A stretch of DNA of 64,000 nucleotides from Virgisporangium aurantiacum (GTDB lineage Bacteria > Actinomycetota > Actinomycetes > Mycobacteriales > Micromonosporaceae). Positions within the stretch are counted from its first letter, which is position 1. The number at the start of each line of letters is the position of its first letter. Shown here one piece after another: positions 34,201-42,039 of the stretch. Under the pieces are notes generated by a model. That model ran no database searches, was not told where the DNA came from, and saw only the letters and a list, made by a program, of their open reading frames with translations. The translations under genes were made by a program, and so were the position numbers. Location: contig NZ_BOPG01000049.1 of NCBI RefSeq assembly GCF_016863635.1, positions 1-64,000 of the forward strand, given 5' to 3'.

Positions 34201-34905
34201 GGCGTAGGGCCGGTTGTAGCTGACCTTCAGGGCCCGGCCCTGCGGGCCGCCCCAGTAGAAGTTCGAGCCGCCGTAGTCGTTGTACGCCTGCCAGGTGGCG
34301 TCGGAGGTCTTGAAGAACACCGGCGAGGTGCTGGCGTCGTTGCGCACGACGAACGGCGTGTGGCTGGCCTCGTTGTTGTCGATGCGGGTGAGCTTGGCGA
34401 TGTAGACGCCCGAGACCTGATTCGCCGGCACGGCCCACGTGGCCGACACGCGCCAGGTGCCGCAGTCGTAGATCTCGGTGACCGCGTTCGTCACGCACGC
34501 GGGCTGGTTGAGGGCCAGGCTCGTCTGCGGGGTGAACGAGGTGATCAGCCGCGCGCCGTTGCCCTGGTAGTAGCCGAGCCGGTAGATGTCGACGCGGTAG
34601 GCGGTCGTCGCGCTGATCTTGAAGCTGACGGTTCCGCCGGCGTTCACGCTGACGTCGGTGGTGAAGCCCTGGATGCTGTCGTCGCCGGCGCCCCAGAGGT
34701 CGTCCCACTCCGCCGGTGACGTGCCGGCCTTGGAGTTCTCGCACGTGATGGCGTTGATGCTGCACGGGTCGTCGGCCGCCACGGCGGGCTGGCTGGCGAC
34801 AACACCGGCGAGCAGCGCCAGACCGGTGGCCGTGATGCCCGCGAGCCAGCGGGTCGGGCGCCGTCGGGCGTGCTTCGGGGTCCATTCGGAGCGGTGCCTA
34901 CGCAC
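31204..34905 (-). CDS. Large secreted protein with dimethylformamidase-like domain and three DUF4082 repeats
   Basis: This 1233-residue exported protein has a basic start and signal segment (about 20-45, ending ASQPAVAADD). Next is a domain of about 430 residues like the beta subunit of N,N-dimethylformamidase (YRLGYYQGNGARL, SVGHDEYWSGQQR). Then come an Ig-like domain, a DUF4082 repeat, a Big_5-type domain, and two more DUF4082 repeats (each with GIRFYKG-, GTHVGTLW- and GWQTLTF-like motifs). There is no sorting signal. GTG at 34905 with GGGAG close upstream is preferred over a GTG at 34929. Single-gene unit. A cell-wall or glycan-binding role is likely; any enzyme activity is unproven. Confidence 0.82.
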   Translation of the reverse strand: MRRHRSEWTPKHARRRPTRWLAGITATGLALLAGVVASQPAVAADDPCSINAITCENSKAGTSPAEWDDLWGAGDDSIQGFTTDVSVNAGGTVSFKISATTAYRVDIYRLGYYQGNGARLITSFTPQTSLALNQPACVTNAVTEIYDCGTWRVSATWAVPANQVSGVYIAKLTRIDNNEASHTPFVVRNDASTSPVFFKTSDATWQAYNDYGGSNFYWGGPQGRALKVSYNRPYATRNVGNGRDWVFSNEYPMIRFLERNGYDISYTTDIDSDRRGNLIKNHKTFLSVGHDEYWSGQQRANVEAARDAGTNLAFFSGNEVYWKTRYENSTDGSNTAYRTLVCYKETWAADTIDPSPEWTGTWRDPRFTPPKNGNRPENALTGTMYMSNNTDLAMQVPAEQGKNRFWRNTTVATLGTGQVATLAPHTVGYESNEDVDNGFRPAGLIRLSTTTGASPEYLQDFGLHVAPGTTTHNMTMYRAASGARVFSAGTIQWAWGLDSEHDGTQSPADPRMQQATLNILADLDSFPTTLMSGMVMPTKTTDVVAPTAVISTPAAGTTIVNGSQVTLTGTATDTGGRVAGIEVSTDGATWHPATSGTSSWSYTFIASGAGTMTVRVRAIDDSANIGTVIASRSYPLSGPGSLFGDRTPKVPAADDGGSVTLGVKFTPQNSGNITGIRFYKGTGNTGTHVGTLWTAGGQQLRTGTFSNETASGWQTLTFSSPVQVLAGNTYVASYFAPVGRYSADDRFFSSLDWKSGPLTAPRGPGNNGNGVYRTGNGFPVETSPTDTNYYVDVNFVDGGTGSAPTVLVNSPEAGQTGVDLAVAPTATFSKSVNPASITFTLKDSANVAVAGAITYDDPTRTVTFTPATALGAGKQYTATVNASDTGGTPLAAPKVWSFTTTPYTTFSTLFATNATPAQASSGDNSGVTLGVKFTPTVNGQLVGIRYYQGPGNTGTHTGTLYNAATQQQLAKVTFPSNDGTGWRSAQFSAPINVTAGTTYIAAYWAPLGNYAVTSNFYATQWTNSDATMTAFNGSNGVFKYGTDTFPTDSYGSTNYWVDPLFIPASIPQPPQPDQPPAGSVFLMDPAATPGSASWDDSSSLEVGVKFASNTAGQIRGVRFWKGAGNTGTHTATLWGPTGLQIATATYVTETASGWQTVLFDTPVTVTVGATYTVSYHTNTGHYALTLNGFASPYSRGPLSVPAGGAVYSYGSTVWPTASSNHNYWVDVVFVPGN

Positions 34906-34995
34906 GCTCCCTTGTAAGCCGTCGCCCACTTACAGCCCCATTCTCCGGTTCGGAAAAAAGAAGGTGAGACCCGTTCAAAGAAAGAGTCCCGGGCG

Positions 34996-35024
34996 ACGCT
35001 AGTGCTCCCTTAAGTCCGTCACAA
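34996..35024 (-). promoter_or_regulatory. Promoter of the DUF4082 protein gene
   Basis: On the minus strand TTGTGA (35024-35019) and TAGCGT (35001-34996) are 17 bases apart. The predicted start near 34989 gives a leader of about 85 bases that contains a T-rich tract. The rest of the 250-base gap 34906-35155 is AT-richer than its surroundings and shows no gene. Confidence 0.55.
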
Positions 35025-35155
35025 GCGTTCATTAAATCCGGACGTCAAGGTCGGTCGGTCGGGCCTGATCGACAAACGGATGAGGGGTGGTCGGCGGGCC
35101 AGCGAAAGTAATACCGACCGTTTCCGGCTGCGTGCGGAACGCAGTCGGAAATCGG

Positions 35156-36538
35156 TCACTCGGCGAACCAGCGGACACTGGAAGTTCGGATGGCCCGGGC
35201 CGGATGTGTGAATCGCCACACGGCACCGGAAATGCCGCAACAGAGGGCCAACGTGAACGAGAACGTCGTGAACGCGAGCGAGTCGAACGTCGCCGACACC
35301 AGCATCGAGATGACGATGGTGGAGATGAGCGCCGCGCACAGATGCTTGTCCTCCGGCCGCTCGGCCCGTTTCAGCGCGATCCAGGCGAGCGTCAGCGACA
35401 CCAGGTGCAGCGCGGCGAACGCCGCCACTCCGATGATGCCCATGGTCACCAACTGCAGCAGCCACTGGTTGTCGAGAATCAGATAAAGGTCGGGAATCAG
35501 TGTTCCCGGGCCGCGGCCGAGCCACGGTCGTTGCGCGAAGTAATGCCCGACAATCGTGTAATCGTCGGTACGTCCGGAAATGCTCGGGTCCTCGTCGAAC
35601 GATGTGAACATCGACTTGATTGTTCCGAGCAGGCCGGGTTTGAGTACCGAAAACGCACCGATCACGGCGATTCCGACCAGCATCACGTTGTACCGCGTGC
35701 GCCAGTTCCAGGCCGCGATGAACATCACGACGACCGCCGTGATGAGCGCGATGACCCCGGTGCGCGAAATGGCGATCGGGATCGCCGCCGTCATCAGCAC
35801 CGCGATCACCGCCGCCGCGGCGCGCGCGCGTTTCGAGGGCGCGAACCGCGCGAAATGGATGGCGAACGGCACCGCCATCGCCATCACGGTGGCGAACTCG
35901 ATGTAGTGGGTGGCGGTGCCCGCCACGCGGAAGAGGCCGGAGTCACCACGGTTCTGGAAGTCGGCGATCTCACCGTGGATCGCGGTTCCCGGCAACCAGA
36001 TGTACGCCGCGATGTTGACCTTGCTGATCAGCTGGATGAAGGCGACGACCGCCATGAACCCGCCGCCCCAGATGTACACCCGCAGCACGCCGTTGAGCCG
36101 CTGCCAGTTCGGGATGCCGTCGGCGGCCATCAGCACCACACCGAGGAACTCCACCGTGAGGATCAGGGTGAAGTTCTGGGCGTTCGACTCCATGATCGGC
36201 AGCCCGCGCAGGGTGCCACCGAGGTAGGACAGCAACGTGGCCAGCAGGTAGAACAGCACCACCCAGCGCATCGGCTGCGGCCCCAGCATGACCAGCCGGC
36301 GGTTCAGCCGGGCCAGCAGCCACCAGCACCACAGCGCGAACGCCACCAGCAGCGCCGGCCGGCCGGCGTAGGTCAACTCGGGAACGATGAGCTGCGCCGG
36401 TAGCGCGTACAGCAGGAAGACCATCAGGCTGAGGAGCCCGGCGGCGTCGATGCGCGTCAGCCGACGCCTGGTGCCGTACGTGCGTTCATCGAGAAGCGTT
36501 GGCTCCAGGTCGACCGGGTGCAGCGCGGTCGAGGTCAA
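35156..36538 (-). CDS. O-antigen ligase/polymerase-like membrane protein
   Basis: This 460-residue integral membrane protein has about eleven hydrophobic segments and the Wzy_C/O-antigen-ligase pattern with a long outer loop before GHYFAQRPWLGRGPGTLIPD, the family's PFxGxG-like motif. Such proteins polymerise or transfer lipid-linked glycans outside the membrane. The start is uncertain: a TTG at 36538 overlaps the stop of the Wzz-like gene (TTGA), while a GTG at 36574 would overlap more. It forms an operon with that gene. Confidence 0.8.
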   Translation of the reverse strand: MTSTALHPVDLEPTLLDERTYGTRRRLTRIDAAGLLSLMVFLLYALPAQLIVPELTYAGRPALLVAFALWCWWLLARLNRRLVMLGPQPMRWVVLFYLLATLLSYLGGTLRGLPIMESNAQNFTLILTVEFLGVVLMAADGIPNWQRLNGVLRVYIWGGGFMAVVAFIQLISKVNIAAYIWLPGTAIHGEIADFQNRGDSGLFRVAGTATHYIEFATVMAMAVPFAIHFARFAPSKRARAAAAVIAVLMTAAIPIAISRTGVIALITAVVVMFIAAWNWRTRYNVMLVGIAVIGAFSVLKPGLLGTIKSMFTSFDEDPSISGRTDDYTIVGHYFAQRPWLGRGPGTLIPDLYLILDNQWLLQLVTMGIIGVAAFAALHLVSLTLAWIALKRAERPEDKHLCAALISTIVISMLVSATFDSLAFTTFSFTLALCCGISGAVWRFTHPARAIRTSSVRWFAE

Positions 36539-37581
36539 TGCCCACCGTTCCGGTCGTCCGACCCACGCGACCACTGGCTACGGGGAATCGGCAGGATGAT
36601 CGTCGCCTCGGCGCCGCTGACCACCTGCGGCCGGCCGTTGGAGCCGTTGTTGTCGTCGGGCTCGCTGCTCCGGCGTCCCGCGCCGTTCTCGATCCGGACC
36701 GACGACCGCCCGGAGCCGCGCGCCGCGGCGCGACCGGCCGCGGGCCCAGCTGCCGGCACCGCCGACTTCGTTTCGCCGTTGGCCGCCGCCCGGGTGCTCG
36801 GGATGCGCCCGATCACCTGGGTCTCCTCGCTCGACCCCGACGCCTGAACGCCGGTGGGGCGGCTGCCCACGAAGCGTGGCTGGATCACCGGGTTGGCGGC
36901 GGTCTCCGGCTCGTCGTCGCCGGGCTCGTCGTCGCCGGACGTGCGGCGGCGGCTCCGCAGCCAGCGGAGGAAGACGTCGATGCCGATCGTGCCGGCCGTG
37001 GTGAGCAGCAGGCCGACGCCGATGGTGACCACCAGCACCCGCTTGACCTTCGAGGTGACGATCTCCACGTCGGCGCCGTCGGTGAGCGTCTTGGTGGTGA
37101 TGGTGTCCTGCGGCATGACGCCGTAGCTCGCCTGCTGCGCGGCGACCTGCTCGCTGATCTGCTTGATCACCTCGCGCACGGTGGCGGTCGCCTGCGTCGG
37201 CGACTTGCCGACGGCCTCGATGATGAAGATCGGCGAGCGCTGGTCCATCGTCACCGTGATGCTGTCGCTGAGGCCCGCCTCGACGAAGCCCTCCAGCGTC
37301 TTCTGGTCCATCACCTGCAGGATCGTCGCCTGGCCGAGCGCGTTGAAGCCGAGGTCGAGCCACGGGTTCTTGGGCCGGCTGGGAATGGCCTTGTTCTGCG
37401 CCTTCAACTCGGCGTCGGCCGGGTCGCCCGGCGCCGGGATCATCACCACGTTGCCGGTGGCCCGGTAGTCGGGCTTGACCGAGCTGGAGACCAGGATCGC
37501 GACGATCGCCGACACCAGGAGGATCGGAAGAGCGAAATACCAACGCCGGAACAGGAGTCGGGTGAGGTCCCACAGATCCAT
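36535..37581 (-). CDS. Wzz-like chain-length determinant protein
   Basis: This 348-residue protein has a Wzz N-terminus (MDLWDLTRLLFRRWYFALPI, first membrane segment at about 15-35), a soluble outer domain with coiled-coil helices, and a second membrane segment near 185-205. A disordered cytosolic tail of about 130 residues follows, rich in Arg, Gly and Pro, without a kinase domain. Wzz proteins set polymer length with the polymerase encoded next to it. The ATG at 37581 has AAGGA nearby; the open frame upstream lacks one. Confidence 0.82.
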   Translation of the reverse strand: MDLWDLTRLLFRRWYFALPILLVSAIVAILVSSSVKPDYRATGNVVMIPAPGDPADAELKAQNKAIPSRPKNPWLDLGFNALGQATILQVMDQKTLEGFVEAGLSDSITVTMDQRSPIFIIEAVGKSPTQATATVREVIKQISEQVAAQQASYGVMPQDTITTKTLTDGADVEIVTSKVKRVLVVTIGVGLLLTTAGTIGIDVFLRWLRSRRRTSGDDEPGDDEPETAANPVIQPRFVGSRPTGVQASGSSEETQVIGRIPSTRAAANGETKSAVPAAGPAAGRAAARGSGRSSVRIENGAGRRSSEPDDNNGSNGRPQVVSGAEATIILPIPRSQWSRGSDDRNGGH

Positions 37582-38077
37582 GGCGTTCCTTTTAACTTCG
37601 ATCACGACCCCGGAGAGGCAACCGGGACGGCCTGAGGTGATTTGCCCGGCAAGTATCCGCATCCGTGGCGAGCATCCGCAAGGTTAGCCCTCGGGCGCTA
37701 CGCCCGGTGCGACGGCTCTGGGCTGGTACTTGTCGGTTGGAGCGCCACTATCGCGCATCGACCGGCGTGGCACCGCGCCCGTTCGGCGGCCACGCGTCGG
37801 CGGTCGCCGGGCGTGGGATCCCTCGGTGGATGCGGCGGGTCGGTCGTTCGGTGGATGCCAAACGGGACGCAGGACGCCCGCAACGGACATAGCCAGCATC
37901 GACGCCGATCAACGCTGTGAATGTCGGGACTCTTCCGGCCCGGCTGGCGGAAAGGTGACATCGAAACCGGCCTGGCGGCCCCTTGCCGATGTCCGATCGC
38001 CTTCGGCATCGTTGCCCGCGAGCATCGTGAAGTTCTTTCGCGACGAATCTGGCGATACCGGACCGAAGAGTGGGTAC
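37582..38077. other. 496-base intergenic region between divergent glycan operons
   Basis: No convincing gene is seen. A frame stays open upstream of the 38078 start but has Arg/Pro-rich shadow-like composition. Visible structure is a short hairpin CGGGCG-CTA-CGCCCG at 37692-37706 and an 11-base direct repeat TCGGTGGATGC at 37823-37833 and 37848-37858 (period 25). It should hold the promoters for wzz-ligase and for the glycosyltransferase operon. Confidence 0.5.
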
Positions 38078-39334
38078 ATGGCACGCAGACCGAGTGTTTC
38101 CATCCTCGTCGCCAATCTTCCCGCCGAGCGTGACCGCCGGGTGATCCGGGAGTGCCTCTCCCTGGAGGCCGCCGGCTTCGACGTGACGGTGATCGCACCA
38201 CGGGGCGACAGGAGCCTGAAGATCCTGCCCGGCAGCCGGGGGACGCGGCTGCGCCCGTACCCGGTGAAGATCCTGGGTTCCGGGCCGGTCACGTTCGCGA
38301 TCGAGTTCGGCTGGTCGTTCCTGTGCGTGGCGGTCCGCCTGCTCGGCGAGCTCCTGCGCGGCCGGGCCCAGGCGGTGCAGGTCTGCAACCCGCCCGACGT
38401 CTACTGGCCGCTGGCGCTGCTGATCCGGGCGATCGGCCGGCCGTGGGTGTTCGACCACCACGACCTGTGCCCCGAGGTCTACGCGACCCGGTCCAACGGA
38501 TCGCCGAACAAGGTGATGTTCCGCACGCTCGTGGGCCTGGAGTGGCTGACGTTGCGGACGGCGTCGCACGTGTTCGCCACCAACGAGTCGTTCAAGGAGA
38601 ACGCGGTGCGGCGCGGCGTGCGTCCGGGCAAGGTGACGGTGGTGCGCAACGGTCCCGCGGCGAACGAGATCGCGCCGGTCGAACCGGTCGCGAGCGAGGA
38701 GCACCGCATCGTCTACCTCGGCGTCATCGGTCCGCAGGACAACGTCGAGGGCGTCGTCGAAGCCGCGGAGGCGTTGCGGCAGCGGCGTCCGGCGCGCGAC
38801 TGGCGGGTCGTGATCGCCGGTGACGGTGAGCAGATGCCGGTGCTCACCGCGATGGTCGCCGACCGCGGCCTCGGCGACGTGGTGGAGTTCGCCGGCTGGC
38901 TCGACGGCCCGGCCGTCGACGACCTGCTCCGCTCGGCCACCGTGGCCATCCAGCCCGACCTGCCGACGCGCATGAACGACCTGTCCACGATGGCCAAGAC
39001 CGTCGAGTACCTGGGCCGGGGCGTGCCGGTGGTGGCGGCCGACCTCACCGAGACCCGCCGCAGCGCCGCCGACGCGGCCGTGTACGTGCCGACCGGTTCC
39101 GGCGCGGAGTTCGCCGACGCGATCGATGAGCTGCTCGACGACCCGGAGCACCGCGCACAGATGCGCAAGGAGGGGCTGGCCCGGTTCGCCGAGATGCTGT
39201 CGTGGGACCACCAGGCCCGCTCGTACATCGCGATCTGGAAGACGTTGCTGGGGAAGAAGTTGCGGAAGTCCACTGTGGAGATTCCCCGCCAGCGCGGGGC
39301 CGCCGATCGGGCCTCCGTCGGGGCCGACCGGTGA
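38078..39334 (+). CDS. Family 4 glycosyltransferase
   Basis: This 418-residue GT-B enzyme has a family-4 layout: an N-terminal acceptor half with VSILVANLPAERDRRVIREC and FDHHDLCPEVY, and a C-terminal donor half with VYLGVIGPQDNVEG, VIAGDGEQMP and the EX7E-like segment near TMAKTVEYLGRGVPVVA. ATG at 38078 opens MARRPSVSIL. A TCCACTGTGGA palindrome is near the 3' end (39269-39279). It heads a three-gene operon with a GT2 and a deacetylase. Confidence 0.83.
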   Translation: MARRPSVSILVANLPAERDRRVIRECLSLEAAGFDVTVIAPRGDRSLKILPGSRGTRLRPYPVKILGSGPVTFAIEFGWSFLCVAVRLLGELLRGRAQAVQVCNPPDVYWPLALLIRAIGRPWVFDHHDLCPEVYATRSNGSPNKVMFRTLVGLEWLTLRTASHVFATNESFKENAVRRGVRPGKVTVVRNGPAANEIAPVEPVASEEHRIVYLGVIGPQDNVEGVVEAAEALRQRRPARDWRVVIAGDGEQMPVLTAMVADRGLGDVVEFAGWLDGPAVDDLLRSATVAIQPDLPTRMNDLSTMAKTVEYLGRGVPVVAADLTETRRSAADAAVYVPTGSGAEFADAIDELLDDPEHRAQMRKEGLARFAEMLSWDHQARSYIAIWKTLLGKKLRKSTVEIPRQRGAADRASVGADR

Positions 39335-40161
39335 CCAGTGTCGTCATCGCCGCCCACAACGAGGCGGCCGTGATCGGCCGGTGCCTCGACGCGCTGCTGG
39401 CCGACCCGCCATCCGGCCCGTTCGACGTCACCGTGGTCGCCAACGGCTGCACCGACGCCACGGTGGCGGTCGCGGCGACGCGTCCGGGCGTTCGCGTGCT
39501 GTCGCTGCCCGAGCCGGGCAAGGCGGGCGCGCTCAACGCCGGCGACGAGGTCGCGGTCGGCTTCCCCCGCCTGTACCTGGACGCCGACATCGTCCTCACG
39601 CCCGGGTCGGTGCCTGCGCTCGTCGCCGCCGTGGAGGCGGGCCTGCTCGCCGCCGCACCCGGCCGCGCGCTCGACACCGCGGGCCGGCCGCTGCCGGTCC
39701 GCGCCTATTACGCGATCAACCGCCGGCTGCCGGCGTTCCGCGACGCGCTCTACGGCCGCGGTGCGATCGTCCTCTCCGAGCGCGGCCGCGCCCGGTTCGA
39801 CGCGTTCCCGGCGCTGCACGCCGACGACCTGTTCCTCGACTCGCTGTTCGAGGTCGGCGAGAAGCGCGAGGTCGCCGGCGCGACGGCGAGGGTGGCCACC
39901 CCGCGCCGCACCGCCGACCTGATCCGGCGTCTGGTCCGCGTCCGCGCGGGAAACGCCGCGATGCGGACCGCGGGCATGTCCGGCGGCCCGGCCGTGCGGC
40001 CGTCGCGGCGGTCGTCCTGGCTGCGGGACGTGGTGCTGCGGCGGCCGTGGCTGGCCCCGGCCGGTGCGATCTACGCCGCGATCACGCTGATCGCCGAGCG
40101 GCGCTCCCGCGGCGCCACCGACTGGGGACGCGACGAGTCGAGTAGGACCGTGAATGCCTGA
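39331..40161 (+). CDS. Family 2 glycosyltransferase
   Basis: This 276-residue GT-A enzyme has TSVVIAAHNEAAVIGRCLDAL at its start, the VVANGCTDAT loop, and the metal-binding YLDADI near residue 88, with an ALHADDLFLDS acceptor helix. It starts with GTG overlapping the GT4 stop (GTGA) and overlaps the deacetylase by 8 bases. Donor sugar is unknown. Confidence 0.82.
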   Translation: MTSVVIAAHNEAAVIGRCLDALLADPPSGPFDVTVVANGCTDATVAVAATRPGVRVLSLPEPGKAGALNAGDEVAVGFPRLYLDADIVLTPGSVPALVAAVEAGLLAAAPGRALDTAGRPLPVRAYYAINRRLPAFRDALYGRGAIVLSERGRARFDAFPALHADDLFLDSLFEVGEKREVAGATARVATPRRTADLIRRLVRVRAGNAAMRTAGMSGGPAVRPSRRSSWLRDVVLRRPWLAPAGAIYAAITLIAERRSRGATDWGRDESSRTVNA

Positions 40162-40849
40162 GAGCGTCATCAACATCTGCTTCCACGGGATCGGCACGCC
40201 CGGCCGCGAGCTGGAGCCCGGCGAGAGCCGGTACTGGATCGGCGTCGACACGTTCCACCGCGTGCTCGACGACCTCGCCACTGCGGCCGATTTGTCGCCG
40301 AGGGAGGCGACCTGGCCGGCCGTGCGGATCAGCTTCGACGACGGCAACGCGTCCGACCTCGAGATCGGCCTGCCCGGCCTGCAGGCCCGCGGCCTGTCCG
40401 CCGACTTCTTCGTGCTCGCCGGCCGGCTGGGCGCCCCCGGTTCGCTCGACGAGCCGGCGGTGAAGGAACTCGTGGCGGCCGGGATGACCGTGGGCACCCA
40501 CGGCATGAACCACATCCCGTGGCGCGGTCTCGACCCCGCCACCAACCAGGCCGAACTGGTCGACGCCCGGGCCCGGATCGCGTCCGTCACCGGCACCCCG
40601 GTCGACGCCGCCGCCTGCCCGCTCGGCCGCTACGACCGCCGCCTGCTGGGCGACCTGCGCCGGTTCGGCTACCGCCGCGTCTACACGTCCGATCGCCGGG
40701 CCGCGAACCCGAACGCGTGGATCCAGCCCCGGTTCAGCATCCGGGCCGAGGACACCGCGGAGTCGTTCCGCGCACAGGCCACCGCCGTCCCCGCCCTCTC
40801 GACCCGGGCGAAGGACGCCGCCAAGGGCCTCGTGAAGCGCTGGCGCTAG
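40154..40849 (+). CDS. Polysaccharide-deacetylase-family protein (cytosolic)
   Basis: This 231-residue protein has the NodB-fold metal motif ISFDDGNASD (Asp pair in FDDG) and THGMNHIPW, where two His would complete the metal site. It has no signal peptide, so it would act on a nucleotide sugar or lipid-linked precursor in the cytosol, unlike cell-wall chitin-deacetylase relatives. It ends the GT4-GT2 operon and overlaps the convergent LhgO-type gene by 4 bases. Confidence 0.78.
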   Translation: MPESVINICFHGIGTPGRELEPGESRYWIGVDTFHRVLDDLATAADLSPREATWPAVRISFDDGNASDLEIGLPGLQARGLSADFFVLAGRLGAPGSLDEPAVKELVAAGMTVGTHGMNHIPWRGLDPATNQAELVDARARIASVTGTPVDAAACPLGRYDRRLLGDLRRFGYRRVYTSDRRAANPNAWIQPRFSIRAEDTAESFRAQATAVPALSTRAKDAAKGLVKRWR

Positions 40850-42039
40850 TCGGCGAGGAGTTCGGCGGCGATCCGGCGGCCGATCAGCAGGGACGCGGTG
40901 GCGGCCGGCGAGGGCGCGTTCAACACGTGCAGCACCGGCCCCTCGCGGCGCAACAGGAAGTCGTCGACCAGTTTGCCGTCGGCGCCGACCGCCTGGGCCC
41001 GGACCCCGGCCGGTGCCCGCTGCATGTCGCTCGCCTGGATGTCGGGCAGCATCCGGCGCACCGCCGCGACGAACGAGCGGCCCACCAGCGAGCGCACCAT
41101 CTCGCCCGCGCCGACCTTGCCGTACCGGCGGGCCAGCCGCCACGAGCCCTTGAACGCCATCGAGTCGGCCAGGTCGCGCACCGAGACGTTGGTCCACCGG
41201 TAGCCCTCGCGGGCCAGTGCCGGCACCGCGTTCGGGCCGATGTGCACGTGACCGTCGATGCCGCGGGTGAGGTGCACGCCGAGGAACGGCAGTTCCGGGT
41301 CGGGCACCGGGTACACCAGGCCGCGGACCAGATCGGACCGCGACGGGATCAGTTCCCGGTACTCGCCGCGGAACGGCACGATGCGTACCTTCGGATCGGT
41401 GCCGGACAGCCGCGCCAACCGGTCGGACTGCAGGCCGGCACACACCGCGGCCCGGTGCGCCACCAGGGTGTCGCGGGTGGTGCGCAGGAGCACCTCGCCG
41501 TCACCGTGATAGATGCCGCGGACCGCCTCGCCGAGCCGGATCACACCGCCGTCGGCCTCGATGAGGCGTCGCAGCGCCGCCGCCACCAACGAGTAGTCGA
41601 CGCGGCCGGTGGAGTCGACGACGAGCGCGGCGACGGCGCGCAACGACGGCTCCCGCTCCTCGACCTCGCCGGGCTCGGCCCGCCGCACCGGAACGCCGTT
41701 GGCCTTGCCCCGTTCCAGCAGCCGCTCCAGTGCCGGCAGCTCACCCGGCCGGGTGGCGACGACGAGCTTGCCCGGCACGTCGAAGGGAATGTCATGTGAC
41801 GCGCAGAAGCGCTTCATCTCCTCGGCGCCCCGCACGGCGAGATCGGCCTTCAACGACCCCGGTGCGTAGTACAGCCCGGAGTGGATGACGCCGGAGTTGC
41901 GTCCCGTCTGGTGGGTGGCGAGCGCGGTCTCCTTCTCGACCACGACGACCGGCCGGTCGGGGTCGCGTTCCTGGAGCGCCCGCGCGGTGGCCAGCCCGAC
42001 GATGCCGCCACCGACGACGACATTGGGCAACGGTGCCAT
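40846..42039 (-). CDS. lhgO: FAD-dependent L-2-hydroxyglutarate oxidase-like protein
   Basis: This 397-residue DAO-family flavoenzyme has the FAD motif VVVGGGIVGLATARAL near the N-terminus, the THQTGRNSGVIHSGLYY signature, and IVPFRGEYREL, all typical of LhgO, which oxidises L-2-hydroxyglutarate to 2-oxoglutarate and feeds electrons to the membrane quinone pool. No signal or membrane segment. It is downstream of and coupled (one-base overlap) to a GT2 gene in the glycan locus, so it may be unrelated or recruited. Confidence 0.85.
   Translation of the reverse strand: MAPLPNVVVGGGIVGLATARALQERDPDRPVVVVEKETALATHQTGRNSGVIHSGLYYAPGSLKADLAVRGAEEMKRFCASHDIPFDVPGKLVVATRPGELPALERLLERGKANGVPVRRAEPGEVEEREPSLRAVAALVVDSTGRVDYSLVAAALRRLIEADGGVIRLGEAVRGIYHGDGEVLLRTTRDTLVAHRAAVCAGLQSDRLARLSGTDPKVRIVPFRGEYRELIPSRSDLVRGLVYPVPDPELPFLGVHLTRGIDGHVHIGPNAVPALAREGYRWTNVSVRDLADSMAFKGSWRLARRYGKVGAGEMVRSLVGRSFVAAVRRMLPDIQASDMQRAPAGVRAQAVGADGKLVDDFLLRREGPVLHVLNAPSPAATASLLIGRRIAAELLAD

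Noticed and set aside
31168..34719. An open frame of 1183 codons on the plus strand
   Set aside because: It is antisense to the well-supported DUF4082 protein, has Arg/Val/Gly-biased shadow composition and no recognisable domain.
37730..38077. N-terminal extension of the GT4 gene
   Set aside because: The frame is open, but the family's conserved start falls at 38078 and the upstream residues look like non-coding shadow.
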